Shown here in pieces: positions 12,672 to 22,595 of a stretch of DNA of 64,000 nucleotides. The first letter of the stretch is position 1. Each line of letters opens with the position of its first letter. The notes below the pieces were generated by a model. The model was not told the DNA's origin. It made no database searches and saw only the letters and a program-made list of their open reading frames with translations. The stretch is from Paramecium octaurelia (taxonomy: Eukaryota > Ciliophora > Oligohymenophorea > Peniculida > Parameciidae). The stretch lies in contig CAJJDP010000078.1 of the NCBI GenBank assembly GCA_905182995.1, positions 186,001 to 250,000 of the forward strand. The letters run 5' to 3'. The translations under genes and the position numbers were made by a program.

Positions 12672-12871
12672 ATTGATTTTTAAAACATAAATGAACGAAA
12701 CATTAATAATACTCATAGGTATGGTTTTTATACATTACTCTTATTCCTTTCAAATTCTGATTATCAAATATTAAAATACTTTTAATTATATACATATAAT
12801 CCATATAAAAATATTCGATATATAAAGTAGCACATATGGAAATTTAAGAATAATATTAAATTATAAAAAAA

Positions 12872-13958
12872 ATGTCTAATATCAAGTTTATTTACTCAAA
12901 AAAAGTACACAAAATTCCTCAAAAAAATGCCACTAATCTGCAAAGCGTTATAGAGACAATAAAGTCAATTTATAACTAACTTAATACAGTATATTTGTAT
13001 GCCATTATAAATCCAGGTAATAATTTAAATGAATAGCATTAGATGAGACTGAGAGTGTGGCAGAGATAAGGACTGAAACAGAATTCTCTTAATTACAAAC
13101 ACTCTATAAAAAGAATTAATGGCCATCTATCAAATTGCTAGTAACAGAAACATAGGATTATAAATCAATTTTAAAAGATTCTTGGGGACTTTTGAATTAA
13201 AGTATGGTAATAGTAGAGAAACAAAGTCGTGATGCTTGTACATTGCATCAACCAATTCAAATAGATTAATCATAATAAATTGCTCCATCAGCTGGACATT
13301 AGGGGTATTTATTTAAAAAAAATTGTTAGTACTTAAGTCCAAGTAAACCAATAGGACAATGCACAAAACACTAACTAGATTGATTTTAGATAAAATGAAT
13401 AACTCAAACAATTTATTGCCAATATAGTGGATAAAAGAATCAGAGATTTGGGATTGATAAATAAGGATCAAGAATATAGGTTCACTTTGACATACAAGAT
13501 TCCCCTATTAATAGGTGTTAATGGAAAAAAGATGACTGCATAAATTACAATATAGAATAGTGGAAAAAATTCATGGGTGAACGCAGCTTTGAAAAATGCA
13601 GAATTAGGCATTCATTACTAAATTAATAATGTTTCATGTGGTGAATGTATAACTGTCACTATAGATATACCTTATATACCTGAACATTTCGAAAATTAAA
13701 AGGAAAGAGTCTATAAATTTGATGTAATAACCATATCAATGTTTTTAGGTAATTTGTGAAAACAAAAAGTATTAAATGCAGAAATTATCAGATCCAATTG
13801 AAATAAGAGTGCAAGCATCTGATATTGATTAAATTGTAAAGTAGCTTTAAGATTTATTCCCTTAAAAAAAGAAAGAAGATTTGATCAACTATGTCAATGA
13901 AAAAGGCATTCACAAGACATTTGATTAATACGTAGAGATGCTCCTTTCAGAGTATTGA
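12872..13958 (+). CDS. NBR1/p62-like protein: PB1, Ig-like, UBA/CUE
   Basis: A protein of 338 residues. Residues 1-85 resemble a PB1 domain, with basic residues in the first strand (SKKVHK) and an acidic loop (ALDETES). The middle, at about 205-285, reads like the NBR1-type Ig-like 'four-tryptophan' domain (strands around ITIQNSGKNSWV and the following loop). The last 45 residues form a UBA/CUE-like bundle with LQDLFPQ and a terminal leucine pair. Three introns of 20, 25 and 25 nt restore the frame and the total divides by three. This order (PB1, FW, UBA) is that of the selective-autophagy receptor NBR1; a ZZ finger is not evident. A role as a ubiquitin- and Atg8-binding cargo receptor is inference. 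A shorter paralog lies at 38653. Confidence 0.65.
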
Positions 13959-14021
13959 TAGATTCACTAATTTATGATATGGAATATTTTAAATAAATGT
14001 AAAATGTTACTAATTATAAAA

Positions 14022-14630
14022 TCACTCTTTCTCTCTTGTTCTTCCATTCCTTCCTTTTTATTTAATTGGAACCTAATCCCATTCATCATCAGAGTCTTGC
14101 TGCTTTTATTCAATGATTTATTGTTGAACAAATTATTCAATTACATCTTGAACTTCATTTTTTTCTTCATCTGAACTCTCTCCCCATATTGGCATCCCAT
14201 CTTTATTTTAAGTTTTAGGCTCTTCTTTCTTTTTTTTATTTCTAACTCGTTTTTTCTTCTTAGGTTATTCAGGTACAAGGACTCCTGGTATTTCAGCATT
14301 TTGTTATTATTGCTATTTTTATTATTATTATGCTTTTCTTTATTCTTTTTGCTATTCCTTTATTACTTTATGCATTTCTTCCATTAAATTGCCTTCTTCC
14401 GTATTCTTATTCAAATTTGAACATTGCCTAAGATGAGCATCCATGTTTGCTTTGAGAATGACATGCATAAAATTATATGGGCAATGCTCATATAGATGTT
14501 CTAATCTTGCTTTATCCTAACATCCTTAAGAGATATGATAGAATAGTTTAGAGTTGGGCATCTGATGTGATGGATTATAAGGACATTTAACTTAGAAGTC
14601 ATGCCTTTCATCACCTGTTTTGAAACTCAT
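14022..14630 (-). CDS. CHHC zinc-finger protein, GTSF1-like
   Basis: An intronless 202-residue protein. Two CHHC fingers lie near the N terminus. The first is C16, H22, H32, C37, with one extra residue in the last spacing. The second, C50, H56, H66, C70, has the canonical spacing. Both open with the CPYN motif that GTSF1, TRM13 and U11-48K share. The tail is Gln-rich, then Lys-rich, then acidic, with two isolated tryptophans in acidic context (IWGESSDEE and DDEWDQ). In animals, Trp residues in such a tail bind Piwi proteins, and a Gtsf1 is known to act in Paramecium scanRNA-guided DNA elimination. The two-finger plus acidic-Trp layout fits GTSF1 better than U11-48K (one finger) or TRM13 (methyltransferase domain). 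The orthology is inference. Confidence 0.7.
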
Positions 14631-14698
14631 AAAGAGTATGTGTTTATAATTATTTTAATATTTTAATTCCAAACTAATAATTCAATAATTAATTTAAA

Positions 14699-15019
14699 AT
14701 GGACAATTTAATACTACACTTAAAAAATCTATTTATATAATATGAAGTGAAAATAGATGAACAAGAATTTAACAACTTAGAAAGTGAAATGAACAAAGTG
14801 TTAATTCAACATAAAGAGAGATCTCCATTCAAGGATATTACAAATAGTGAAAAACAAGCAGAAACATAATTGGAAGCATATGGAGAAACAATCATAAAAA
14901 GAATTGAAAGTGTACGAAAACAGCCGATTAACAATATACTTTAAGAAGAAGGATTCCCTAGACCTTCCCAATCTATAGAGAATAATTAACGATAACACTT
15001 ACACTATCATTCATAATGA
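14699..15019 (+). CDS. Small helical protein, 106 residues
   Basis: An intronless frame from MDNLILHLKN to TGA at 15017-15019. It is acidic and amphipathic, with helices over residues 1-70 and a polar tail containing EEGFPRPSQ. There is no recognised family and no membrane segment. It is divergent from the GTSF1-like gene, with 68 bp between the starts. Four in-frame TAA codons would stop it in the standard code. Confidence 0.5.
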
Positions 15020-15088
15020 ATATTATAAGTCTTCAATTATTAATGAACTCATGTTAATAGATAAAATTACATATAATCAATTCATCTA

Positions 15089-15568
15089 TCAGGCAGAATT
15101 TCCATTTTTTATATGATTGTATTCGAAATCACTTCGTTTTTTAAGAATTTGATTTATTTCATGAAGTTGAATTAATTTGTTTTCCAATTTCATTTTATAT
15201 GCAAAGAATTATTATTTCCACACTTCCCTCATAATATAATTATCAAACATATTACTGTAATATATTGGATCTTCTTTTTTAGTATCCAAACTTGTAGTTA
15301 TTATTCTTAAGCTTAAAATATATTCATAAGTGCATTAAAATTTTTATATTTAGAAATGCATTTAGATCTATATTCTGATAATTTCTAAGTATGATTCTAC
15401 TATAAGGATATAAGAAAGAAATTGAATTTTCTATTCACAACCTTACTAAAATTTTGGCTATTGATTGATAATTAAAAATCTCTTTAGCCATTAATTCGGG
15501 CCTACAAAATTATTTTGCTCTGATCCAATATTAATAAACCTCTATTTTTTTCTTTAATTGTGTCTCAT
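15089..15568 (-). CDS. Hypothetical protein, 159 residues
   Basis: An intronless frame from MRHNQRKKQ to TGA at 15089-15091. A basic N terminus is followed by a mixed region around GSEQNNFVGPNQW, then a helical region and a Lys-rich helix at the end. It was preferred over another open frame on the same strand because it stays open for 160 codons with no intron. The family is not recognised. It is tail to tail with the preceding small gene, with 69 bp between stops. Confidence 0.5.
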
Positions 15569-15853
15569 CCAATTTCATCATTAAAATTATTTGTTTTAAG
15601 TCGGCAACTCAGTAAAGATGTAGTTTATTCTAATAAGAATTATTTGTTTTTAATATTTTATATTAACTATAATATTAAGGTTTCAAAAAGTGTAATTAAT
15701 ATTATTGATGAACTTATTAGATTCCTCTCTTTTTTTTTATTTATTATTAAATTTGTGGTTTTTAAGAAATTTAAATAGTTTATAGAGATTCAGTATTATC
15801 AAATATATGGCTAAGAAAAATTTTGGAAATATAAAATAATAAATCATATTCAA

Positions 15854-16174
15854 ATGATTGGTCCCAAAAATGTTTTTGAAATCCCAATTTCAGAATATAA
15901 GAAGCATTCTAACGAGGATCTGGAATATTTAGATGATTACTCATCGAAATCATTACCAAAAGATGAATAAACAACAGCTAAAATCAATCATCATAATTCC
16001 ACAAATAATATAAACCCTAAGAAAAAAGTCAGATTCAATATGGATATAGTCCTATGCAAATTTAGTAATAATGAACCAGCCCTCACCATATCCAAATAGA
16101 CAAAGAAGCTCATTTCATCCAGTCCTAACTTGAAATGGGTAAATCCAACATATTATAACTTAAAAAAATAATGA
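15854..16174 (+). CDS. Small protein with PP1-docking-like motif
   Basis: A frame of 106 residues from MIGPKNVFE to TGA at 16172-16174. It is polar, with an acidic patch (NEDLEYLDDY) and a basic hydrophobic motif KKVRFN at about residues 57-62. This fits the [RK]VxF consensus for docking to protein phosphatase 1 and is followed by a hydrophobic strand. Such short motifs occur by chance, so a regulator role is only a suggestion. The frame is open upstream to about 15560, so a longer N terminus is possible. The first ATG after the poorly coding AT-rich stretch was chosen. Confidence 0.45.
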
Positions 16175-17080
16175 ATTCTAAATTATATGATATACTTATT
16201 TACTTTTTAAGGTCTGTTATTTATATTTATTATTCAAATGATAACTAATTCTTATAATTTAGAATTAATGGGGAAACAAAATTTAATAAAAGTTAATCAT
16301 AAAATAAGTCATAACCATAATATCCTTTGAAGAATTAACAAAGATTAAATATGCATCATTTTTAACATATTTTAATCAATTGGTTTTTGCTCCCTTTTAA
16401 CACACACTTTATTATGAAGGGAAATCTTGTTAATTTTCATCTTACTAAAAAGAGTTAATTTCTAAATTATTCAATCTATGTAGAATTATAGTCTCAGGGT
16501 AAATAATGAAATCATTAAAATATTATTTATTTCATTTATTCTAAATAGATTAGATTCATCCAACTTTAAAAATTTATTGATAAGCTTTCAATCTTTTGTT
16601 TTTTAATTTCTTAATGTGATTCATTCAGGAAAATATAATTTAAATTATTCTATTGACAATCGACATTCTATGTTATCCATTTTGTTTTTTTAATGGAGAA
16701 TTAAAAATTATTAATTGACATGATATATTTTTTTAAGAAAATATTTGAAAACGTAATCATTATTAATGGACCAATGAATACATCTTTGATATATTCGAAA
16801 AGATTAAGATAAAAGAGAAAATAGATTTTAGATTATAAGCATTGATTTAAACGACAAGTGTTAAATGAGATCAAATTTGTTAAATTAATTTTAAAAACTG
16901 GTATCAAGATATCGAATAATATTTGTAATTGAGCATTAAATCGTTTTTTAATTGATTGTTTTTCTTCTGGTTATGTATTGGCGATTAATATTAAGTGAAT
17001 TTTAACGATATTTAAGAGATTGCTTAATATGGATTATGTTATAAGTGTAAAATTTGTTAGTACAAAAATGAGAAAGAATA
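16175..17080. other. Gene-poor stretch with plus-strand coding relics
   Basis: Several plus-strand pieces look like former coding sequence, for example 16330-16560 and 16500-16715. They change frame, carry TGA codons and have no clear start, and no consistent intron set was found. The hydrophobic/polar pattern is reminiscent of the soluble part of the membrane-protein family at 11103 and 62414, but I cannot show this. It is best treated as a relic or spacer. Confidence 0.35.
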
Positions 17081-17353
17081 TCAAATTTAATCTCTTCTTC
17101 TTTAAATAATGGTTGACATAGTTATTGGCTTCAATTTTGGGACTGTAACAACTCTTTAGAGAATAATATCATAGAAATGAAAACATGATTGATCTATGTT
17201 TAATTCAGATGTATCAAAATCCTCAAAGTTGTATGAATCTAGGAAATCTTCCTTTGGTTTAGTTTTATTTGGAGATGTTCTGCACGTGTCTAGAGTAGAG
17301 TCTCGGCTCATTTATAGAGAAGACTTATAATGCGTAGATTCTGAACATCCCAT
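17081..17353 (-). CDS. Small protein with MGC lipidation-type start
   Basis: An intronless frame of 90 residues. The N terminus MGCSES offers Gly2 for myristoylation and Cys3 for palmitoylation. The body is Ser/Thr-rich and acidic, and the end (RRRDQI) is basic. No domain is recognised. Anchoring to a membrane is inferred from the N terminus alone. The same kind of start is seen in two other small genes in the window (18721 and 26712). Confidence 0.5.
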
Positions 17354-17728
17354 AATAATAAATTAATTATTGAAGTCATTCTGATGATGCACCATTGAAA
17401 TAATTCATATATCGACTCACAAATAAGGAAATAGGAGTCTAATCATTTCAAGGTAAATAGTAGGCTACTTTCTATAAAAAATATAGAGCTATAGACTCAA
17501 TCTTGCTTATCATCACAATGCAGAATTTGAATATTTTTTATTCATTAAGATATAGTTTAGTATGAAAAGAATGGATGAACTTTATGGAAATAGAATGTTT
17601 TTATTGAATTAGATTTCATTTATATCAATAAAAGAGCTCATTTAGAAGAATTTTGATAAGAGAATTTAAGATAATTTGTTATATTTTAGAATTTATAAGT
17701 GGTAATGCTTTTGTAATAATAAATTATT

Positions 17729-18709
17729 ATGTTATTTAAATAAAATTGCTCATTGTTTAGAAAGCTTTTATCTTAGAAATGTCTAATGATGCCAGGAGCA
17801 TACAATGGTATGGTTGGTAGACAATGCGCAGATAATGGTTTTGAAGCCCTGTACATTTCAGGTGCTGCTGTGACTGCATCCAGTGGAGTCCCAGATATTG
17901 GGTATATTTTAGAGATATGTCTTTAAGCATGGTAACTTTGGATGGATTCTGTAAGACAATCAAGGATGTGGCTCTAGCTTCAGGATTACCAATTCTGGCT
18001 GATGCGGACACAGGATTCGGAGAAGGAGAAATGTGTTCTAAAACAGTATGGGAATATTTCATACATGGAGCCTCAGGACTTCATATTGAGGATTAGGTGT
18101 TCCCAAAACGTTGTGGACATTTGGATGGAAAGGAATTGGTTCCATCCGATGTTATGGAGAAGAAGATATAAATAGCTAAAAATGCAAGTATCTAATGTAG
18201 TGGAGGAGAGTTTGTTATTTGTGGTAAATTATATCTTGTAACCCCATTATAGCACGTACTGATGCTAGAGGAACACATGGATTAGATGAATGTATCAAAA
18301 GAAGCAAGGCTTATATGGAGGCAGGAGCTGACATGATATTCCCTGAAGGATTACATACAAAGGAAGAAATGGCTATTGTAGCTAAAGAATTGAAGGCTAA
18401 GAACCCAAATATTTATTTATTGGCTAACATGACAGAGTTTGGAAAGACTCCATACATCTCATTAAAGGAATTTGAATAGATGGGATATAATTGTGTTATC
18501 TATCCTGTTTCCACATTAAGAATTGCTAGTAAGGCTATTGATGAATTTTTGAAGTAATTGAAGAAGGATGAGTCTTAGGTGAATTCAGTTTAAAAGTAAA
18601 TATAGTAAATATAATAAATTATAGTATGTAAACACGTAAAGAGTTGTATTCTACTTTGGGATACACCCCTGGCAAGGAATGGTATTTTCCAAATTCAAAG
18701 AAACAATGA
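17729..18709 (+). CDS. Methylisocitrate lyase (PrpB type), probably mitochondrial
   Basis: A protein of 298 residues in the PEP mutase/isocitrate lyase superfamily. It would split 2-methylisocitrate into pyruvate and succinate, the last step of the methylcitrate route for propionyl-CoA. Signature parts in order are MPGAYNGMV, EALYISGAAV, the metal-binding ADADTGFGE, the catalytic loop KRCGH at 18106-18120 with its Cys, ARTDA, and the C-terminal MQTRKELY...LGYTPG. Introns of 26, 29 and 29 nt are needed and the total divides by three; the last intron is supported because it restores the conserved C terminus. The start chosen gives MLFKQNCSLFRKLL, a basic hydrophobic leader suggestive of mitochondrial import that also aligns with the family's first helix. 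No other methylcitrate-cycle gene is nearby. Its stop lies 11 bp from that of the next gene. Confidence 0.9.
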
Positions 18710-18720
18710 TGATTGTTTAA

Positions 18721-19209
18721 TCAATATTTCATAATAAAAGCAACATAAATATAATCACTACCTTATTCTGTATATTTAAATGCTTCCAAATTTAGACAAC
18801 ATAAACGCATGCACTCATTCAAATGGATTCCTCTTTCACAAGTAGTTTCCTAGAGTGTGTGACAATCTTGGGGATTCCAACTTTCATAATGACTATTTGA
18901 ATCATTTATCCAATTAAAGGATGAAAAGTTGTGAGTTTCAGTCATTATTTATGCTGAGACTAATTCTTAATGACCACATGTAACCACATGATTCAGCATT
19001 TCTTACACAATTTATTAACGAATATCTACTAGATTGAGAATTTGTTTTTCTTGAGCTGATTGAGACAAACAATGTTATGTAGATTCTATTTGTTTCAGTT
19101 TTGCATAATAAGGACTCGATATTGACATTCTTGGTTCAAGACGTCTTTGAAGTTAAATAGTTCTATCATTCCACTCAAGTTCTTCTCTTGGTTCACATAC
19201 ATTACCCAT
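18721..19209 (-). CDS. Hypothetical protein, 162 residues, MG start
   Basis: An intronless frame from MGNVCEPREE to TGA at 18721-18723. Gly2 and Cys5 would suit N-terminal lipidation. The N-terminal half is a polar helix, and the C-terminal half has six Cys in a 40-residue stretch (DCH, TCER, ECMRLCC) that might bind metal or form disulfides. The family is not recognised. It starts 25 bp downstream of the importin stop on the same strand. Confidence 0.55.
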
Positions 19210-19234
19210 TTAATATATTAAAAATAATTTAAAT

Positions 19235-21982
19235 TCAATACAATTTCAATTAAAATCCATAAACGTCATTTAGTAACTATTTGGCAAATGACACACATTC
19301 TTGATAATCTTTCTCATTGTATTAACTCATCTTCCTAATCAATTCGATCACAAAATCACTTGTAATGAAGTCTTTCAACTTTATTTTAGTCTCTGGTACT
19401 GTCTAAAAGAAATGTGAACAATCAAATATACAACACAAAGTCAATCTAACATATTCCTATCATTTAATTTATATGTCTATACAATTGTAGGTTTTAATTT
19501 TAGATTGCACATCTCAGTACAAAATATTATGAACCAATCTACTGTATCTCTCAAATCAAAGTTAGGCACATTAGGTTCACAATAAGCATGTAAAATACAA
19601 GTGTAAAATGAAGTCATTGTTTCTTTTAATCTTTCTGCATAATCTTAATCAACATTCTATTGACTCTTGGTCAAATCCATACTAGCAGCAAAACCTAATT
19701 TGAGAATTTCTTTCAGATCACCCAGAAATTGGAAAGATTTCTCCTTCAATCCCAATATAATATCTGCAATAGCATTATAAACTTGTAACTTTAATTCTCT
19801 ATTGAAATTTGGATTCTAAATGTTAATATGCTTTTAATACCTTAATCAAACCAAAGAAATAAATTAAAATGTTCATATATGGCACAAACTCTTCCTCCAT
19901 AGCCCTTGCAATATCAGCTAAACAAAATAACGCTGTCTTAAAGCTATCCATATCATCTGGTTCAGAAAGTGGTTTATTCAATTCTGCTATTAACTAAGAT
20001 GAATATTTGGATAATTTCTTTTTAAAAGCATATGCTATTCCTGAGAGCACATAAAAATAATCATTCTTCACTCTTGAGTCTACATTCGACAGAGTTTTCA
20101 TGATTGATTCAAAGACAGATTCAGGAGTTGTTGAGTCATCCAATCGAACAACACAACCATGCATAGCACTCATCAATCCCATCTCTAAATGAAATTTAAT
20201 TTCAGCAGGTACTTATGTACCACTCTCTAATAGTTAGATGTGTTAAAAGAATTAGATCAAATAGTCATTACATTATTTTGTATCAGTAACACTATAAATA
20301 ATATTAAGAATAGCCATGAAGGCTGTATCAATCAATGCTATTTCTGAATTCTTGATATCTGGTCTTACTGAGGTGCTTGCCAAATGTTACAATATTGTAA
20401 ATTTCTCTCTACAGAATATGCTCATGTTAAATTGTTGCAATTATTCTGTGAGATAGACGAATACCCAAATCAAGTGTTGAACTATTGATATTTTGTTATT
20501 CAGTTAATCCAATAAGGTTGCCAGCATTTGATTAGCTTAATCATGCCCATGAAAACATTGTGGGTAATTCTCAGCAACTCGACTCAATGTTTGAGCTGTA
20601 GCCTTTTTGACTTTATAATGTTGATCAACCAAACAAGTGAAAAGACTACTCAGGGCAGATTTGATGAGCATTTCAATTTCTTTGGTTTGGACTTCAGCCA
20701 AGGCACCAAATGCCATGACACTAGCCTTTCTGTATTCCCATTATTAATGCGTGATAGTATTCTAAATGAAATTTTTGACTAATTCATAAGTGTTGACTCC
20801 AGCAAACTCAATTATAAATGCTAATCCTTTGCAAGATGAATCAGGGACTGACAAACCTTGATATTCATCATCCACATCTCCACTATCCAATAAGAGATTT
20901 CTCATGAATGGCAATAAGAATCCTTCGTAATTCTTCTTAAAAAATTACACACAACAGTCTACTGCATTACTTTCAGGTGTCTATTGATTGCCATTCTACA
21001 TTATTTCTTCCTTCATTTCTGCACAAATAGTGTTCCATATTTCAATTGCTGCTATTGATATTTCTCCTTGATTTTCAAATGAAACCTAAGTCGTCTAATA
21101 GAGTTCAGTTATGAACACAGGTAAAAATGTAAAGAGTTGTTTAACAAAATCAATCAAACATTGTAATGCTTTGTGTTTGACTTCCTGAATGTTGCATATA
21201 GCATTTTGCAATATCAAATTTTTCACGTAAGTAAAGATTTCCTAAATTAAATGTGAGTGCAAATACTTATTATTTAAACAAGTTGTTCATAAAATATAAT
21301 GAATCCTGTAAGGCTTTGATTGCAGTCAATCTAATTTCTAAAGTCTACTCATTCAAATCCATTCCTACGCAAATTCCCATTAGTATGACTTTAGAGTCAT
21401 TCTCAGAGATTCCTGAAGATTGATGAGTTTTCTAATTGATATTCGGATTCATACTAATGCTTCGCAAATGTAACCTAATGTCATGATGGCTGACACCTTA
21501 ATTAAAATGTCTGTGTGCTTTGAGTTTGTTGTCAACCGAGAAATTAGATCTGGCCATTCTTGTCTTGGTAATTCTATGGCACATATTTCACTAATAGTCT
21601 AATAGATAGTTTAATAGGCTCACGTTGGCTGCGGATCTTCTAATTTCATTTTCAGGGTCAATCAATTATTCCATGAACTTCAATTTCACATCACTCTTAG
21701 TTTTTTAAGAACACGCCAACCAAATAATTTAATTAGATGGAGGATGCTATCATACTATTAGATTATTACAATCAATCCCACAAGTCGTTTTACTAAAGTA
21801 CTGCAGGCAACTCTTATGCGATTCTAAATGCCGCGATTAGAGAATGCTGAAGCACAATAGACCATGAATTCATCAGGACATTCATCCTTGTATTTGAGCA
21901 GTACTTACTCTGCTGAACTTCGTTGTGTGTTGCTCTCGAAGAATGCACATTACACCAAATCCAAGAATTATTGTGGCTGCAT
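19235..21982 (-). CDS. Importin-beta family protein (karyopherin)
   Basis: A long helical-repeat protein of roughly 870 residues, read on the minus strand with several short introns (for example GTAATAATCT...GATAG near 21750). The first 70 residues match the importin-beta N-terminal domain: a helix with FLDLVQCAFFES, then a repeat with PDEFMVYCASAF and a basic segment RIRVACSTLVKRL. The remainder is HEAT-like, with an acidic loop (DSGDVDDEY) near the middle, typical of importin beta-1. The likely role is nuclear import of cargo and binding of Ran and FG nucleoporins. The family call is firm, but whether it is importin beta-1 or another karyopherin is less sure. Exon borders were not all fixed. 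Confidence 0.75.
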
Positions 21983-22042
21983 TTTTATGTTTAATTTTTT
22001 AAATTATAGTGTAGATTTATAATGCATAGTTTAGTATATAAT

Positions 22043-22414
22043 TCATGGTTAATTGATTTTACTTAATATCCGCCTTTCAAAGTGTGCAAAGTTGACACCA
22101 AGGACAATGCCATTGTAATTGGGTTTAGCCGTATGAGGTTTGACTGGTTTGATCAAGGGAGGTAAATAAGATTAATTCGGAGTAGAAATCTCTTTATTCA
22201 ATGAGATTTCTTGAAGTGGCATTCTCAAAGGTACCTTGTTCAATTGAGGCAAACGCGATCTCAGTTCCCCATCTCTGGTGGATGACTTTCGCTTTTTGTT
22301 GGGATTCCTATTGAAGAGTCGTATTTCTTTCCCCCAATTCAATAGAGTAGGTTCTAATTCACTGACCTCTCTTAACTGCTCTATAGCCCGACGCTCGTTA
22401 GGGATTAAATTCAT
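22043..22414 (-). CDS. Hypothetical basic protein, 123 residues
   Basis: An intronless frame from MNLIPNERRA. A short acidic/helical N terminus is followed by a basic segment NPNKKRKSS, a possible nuclear localisation signal. The tail is Pro/Lys-rich and ends with FERRILSKINQP. The family is not recognised. Base composition is a little richer in G+C than its surroundings, as in other expressed genes here. It is divergent from the MAP3K-like gene, with 181 bp between starts; this gap contains a short (TA)n run near 22570 and nothing else that I can name. Confidence 0.55.
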
Positions 22415-22595
22415 TAATTAAATTAATTTATGGCAAATAACACTCTGGACACACAATCTACAATATTTGTGTCCCTTTTTACTTTTGCCACATTAAAGCA
22501 ATGGCATTATTCAATATAAGATAGCTTACATGCATCTTGTATCTGCACGCTTCTTTACAATCACTTCTATATATATATATATTAAATAATATTAA

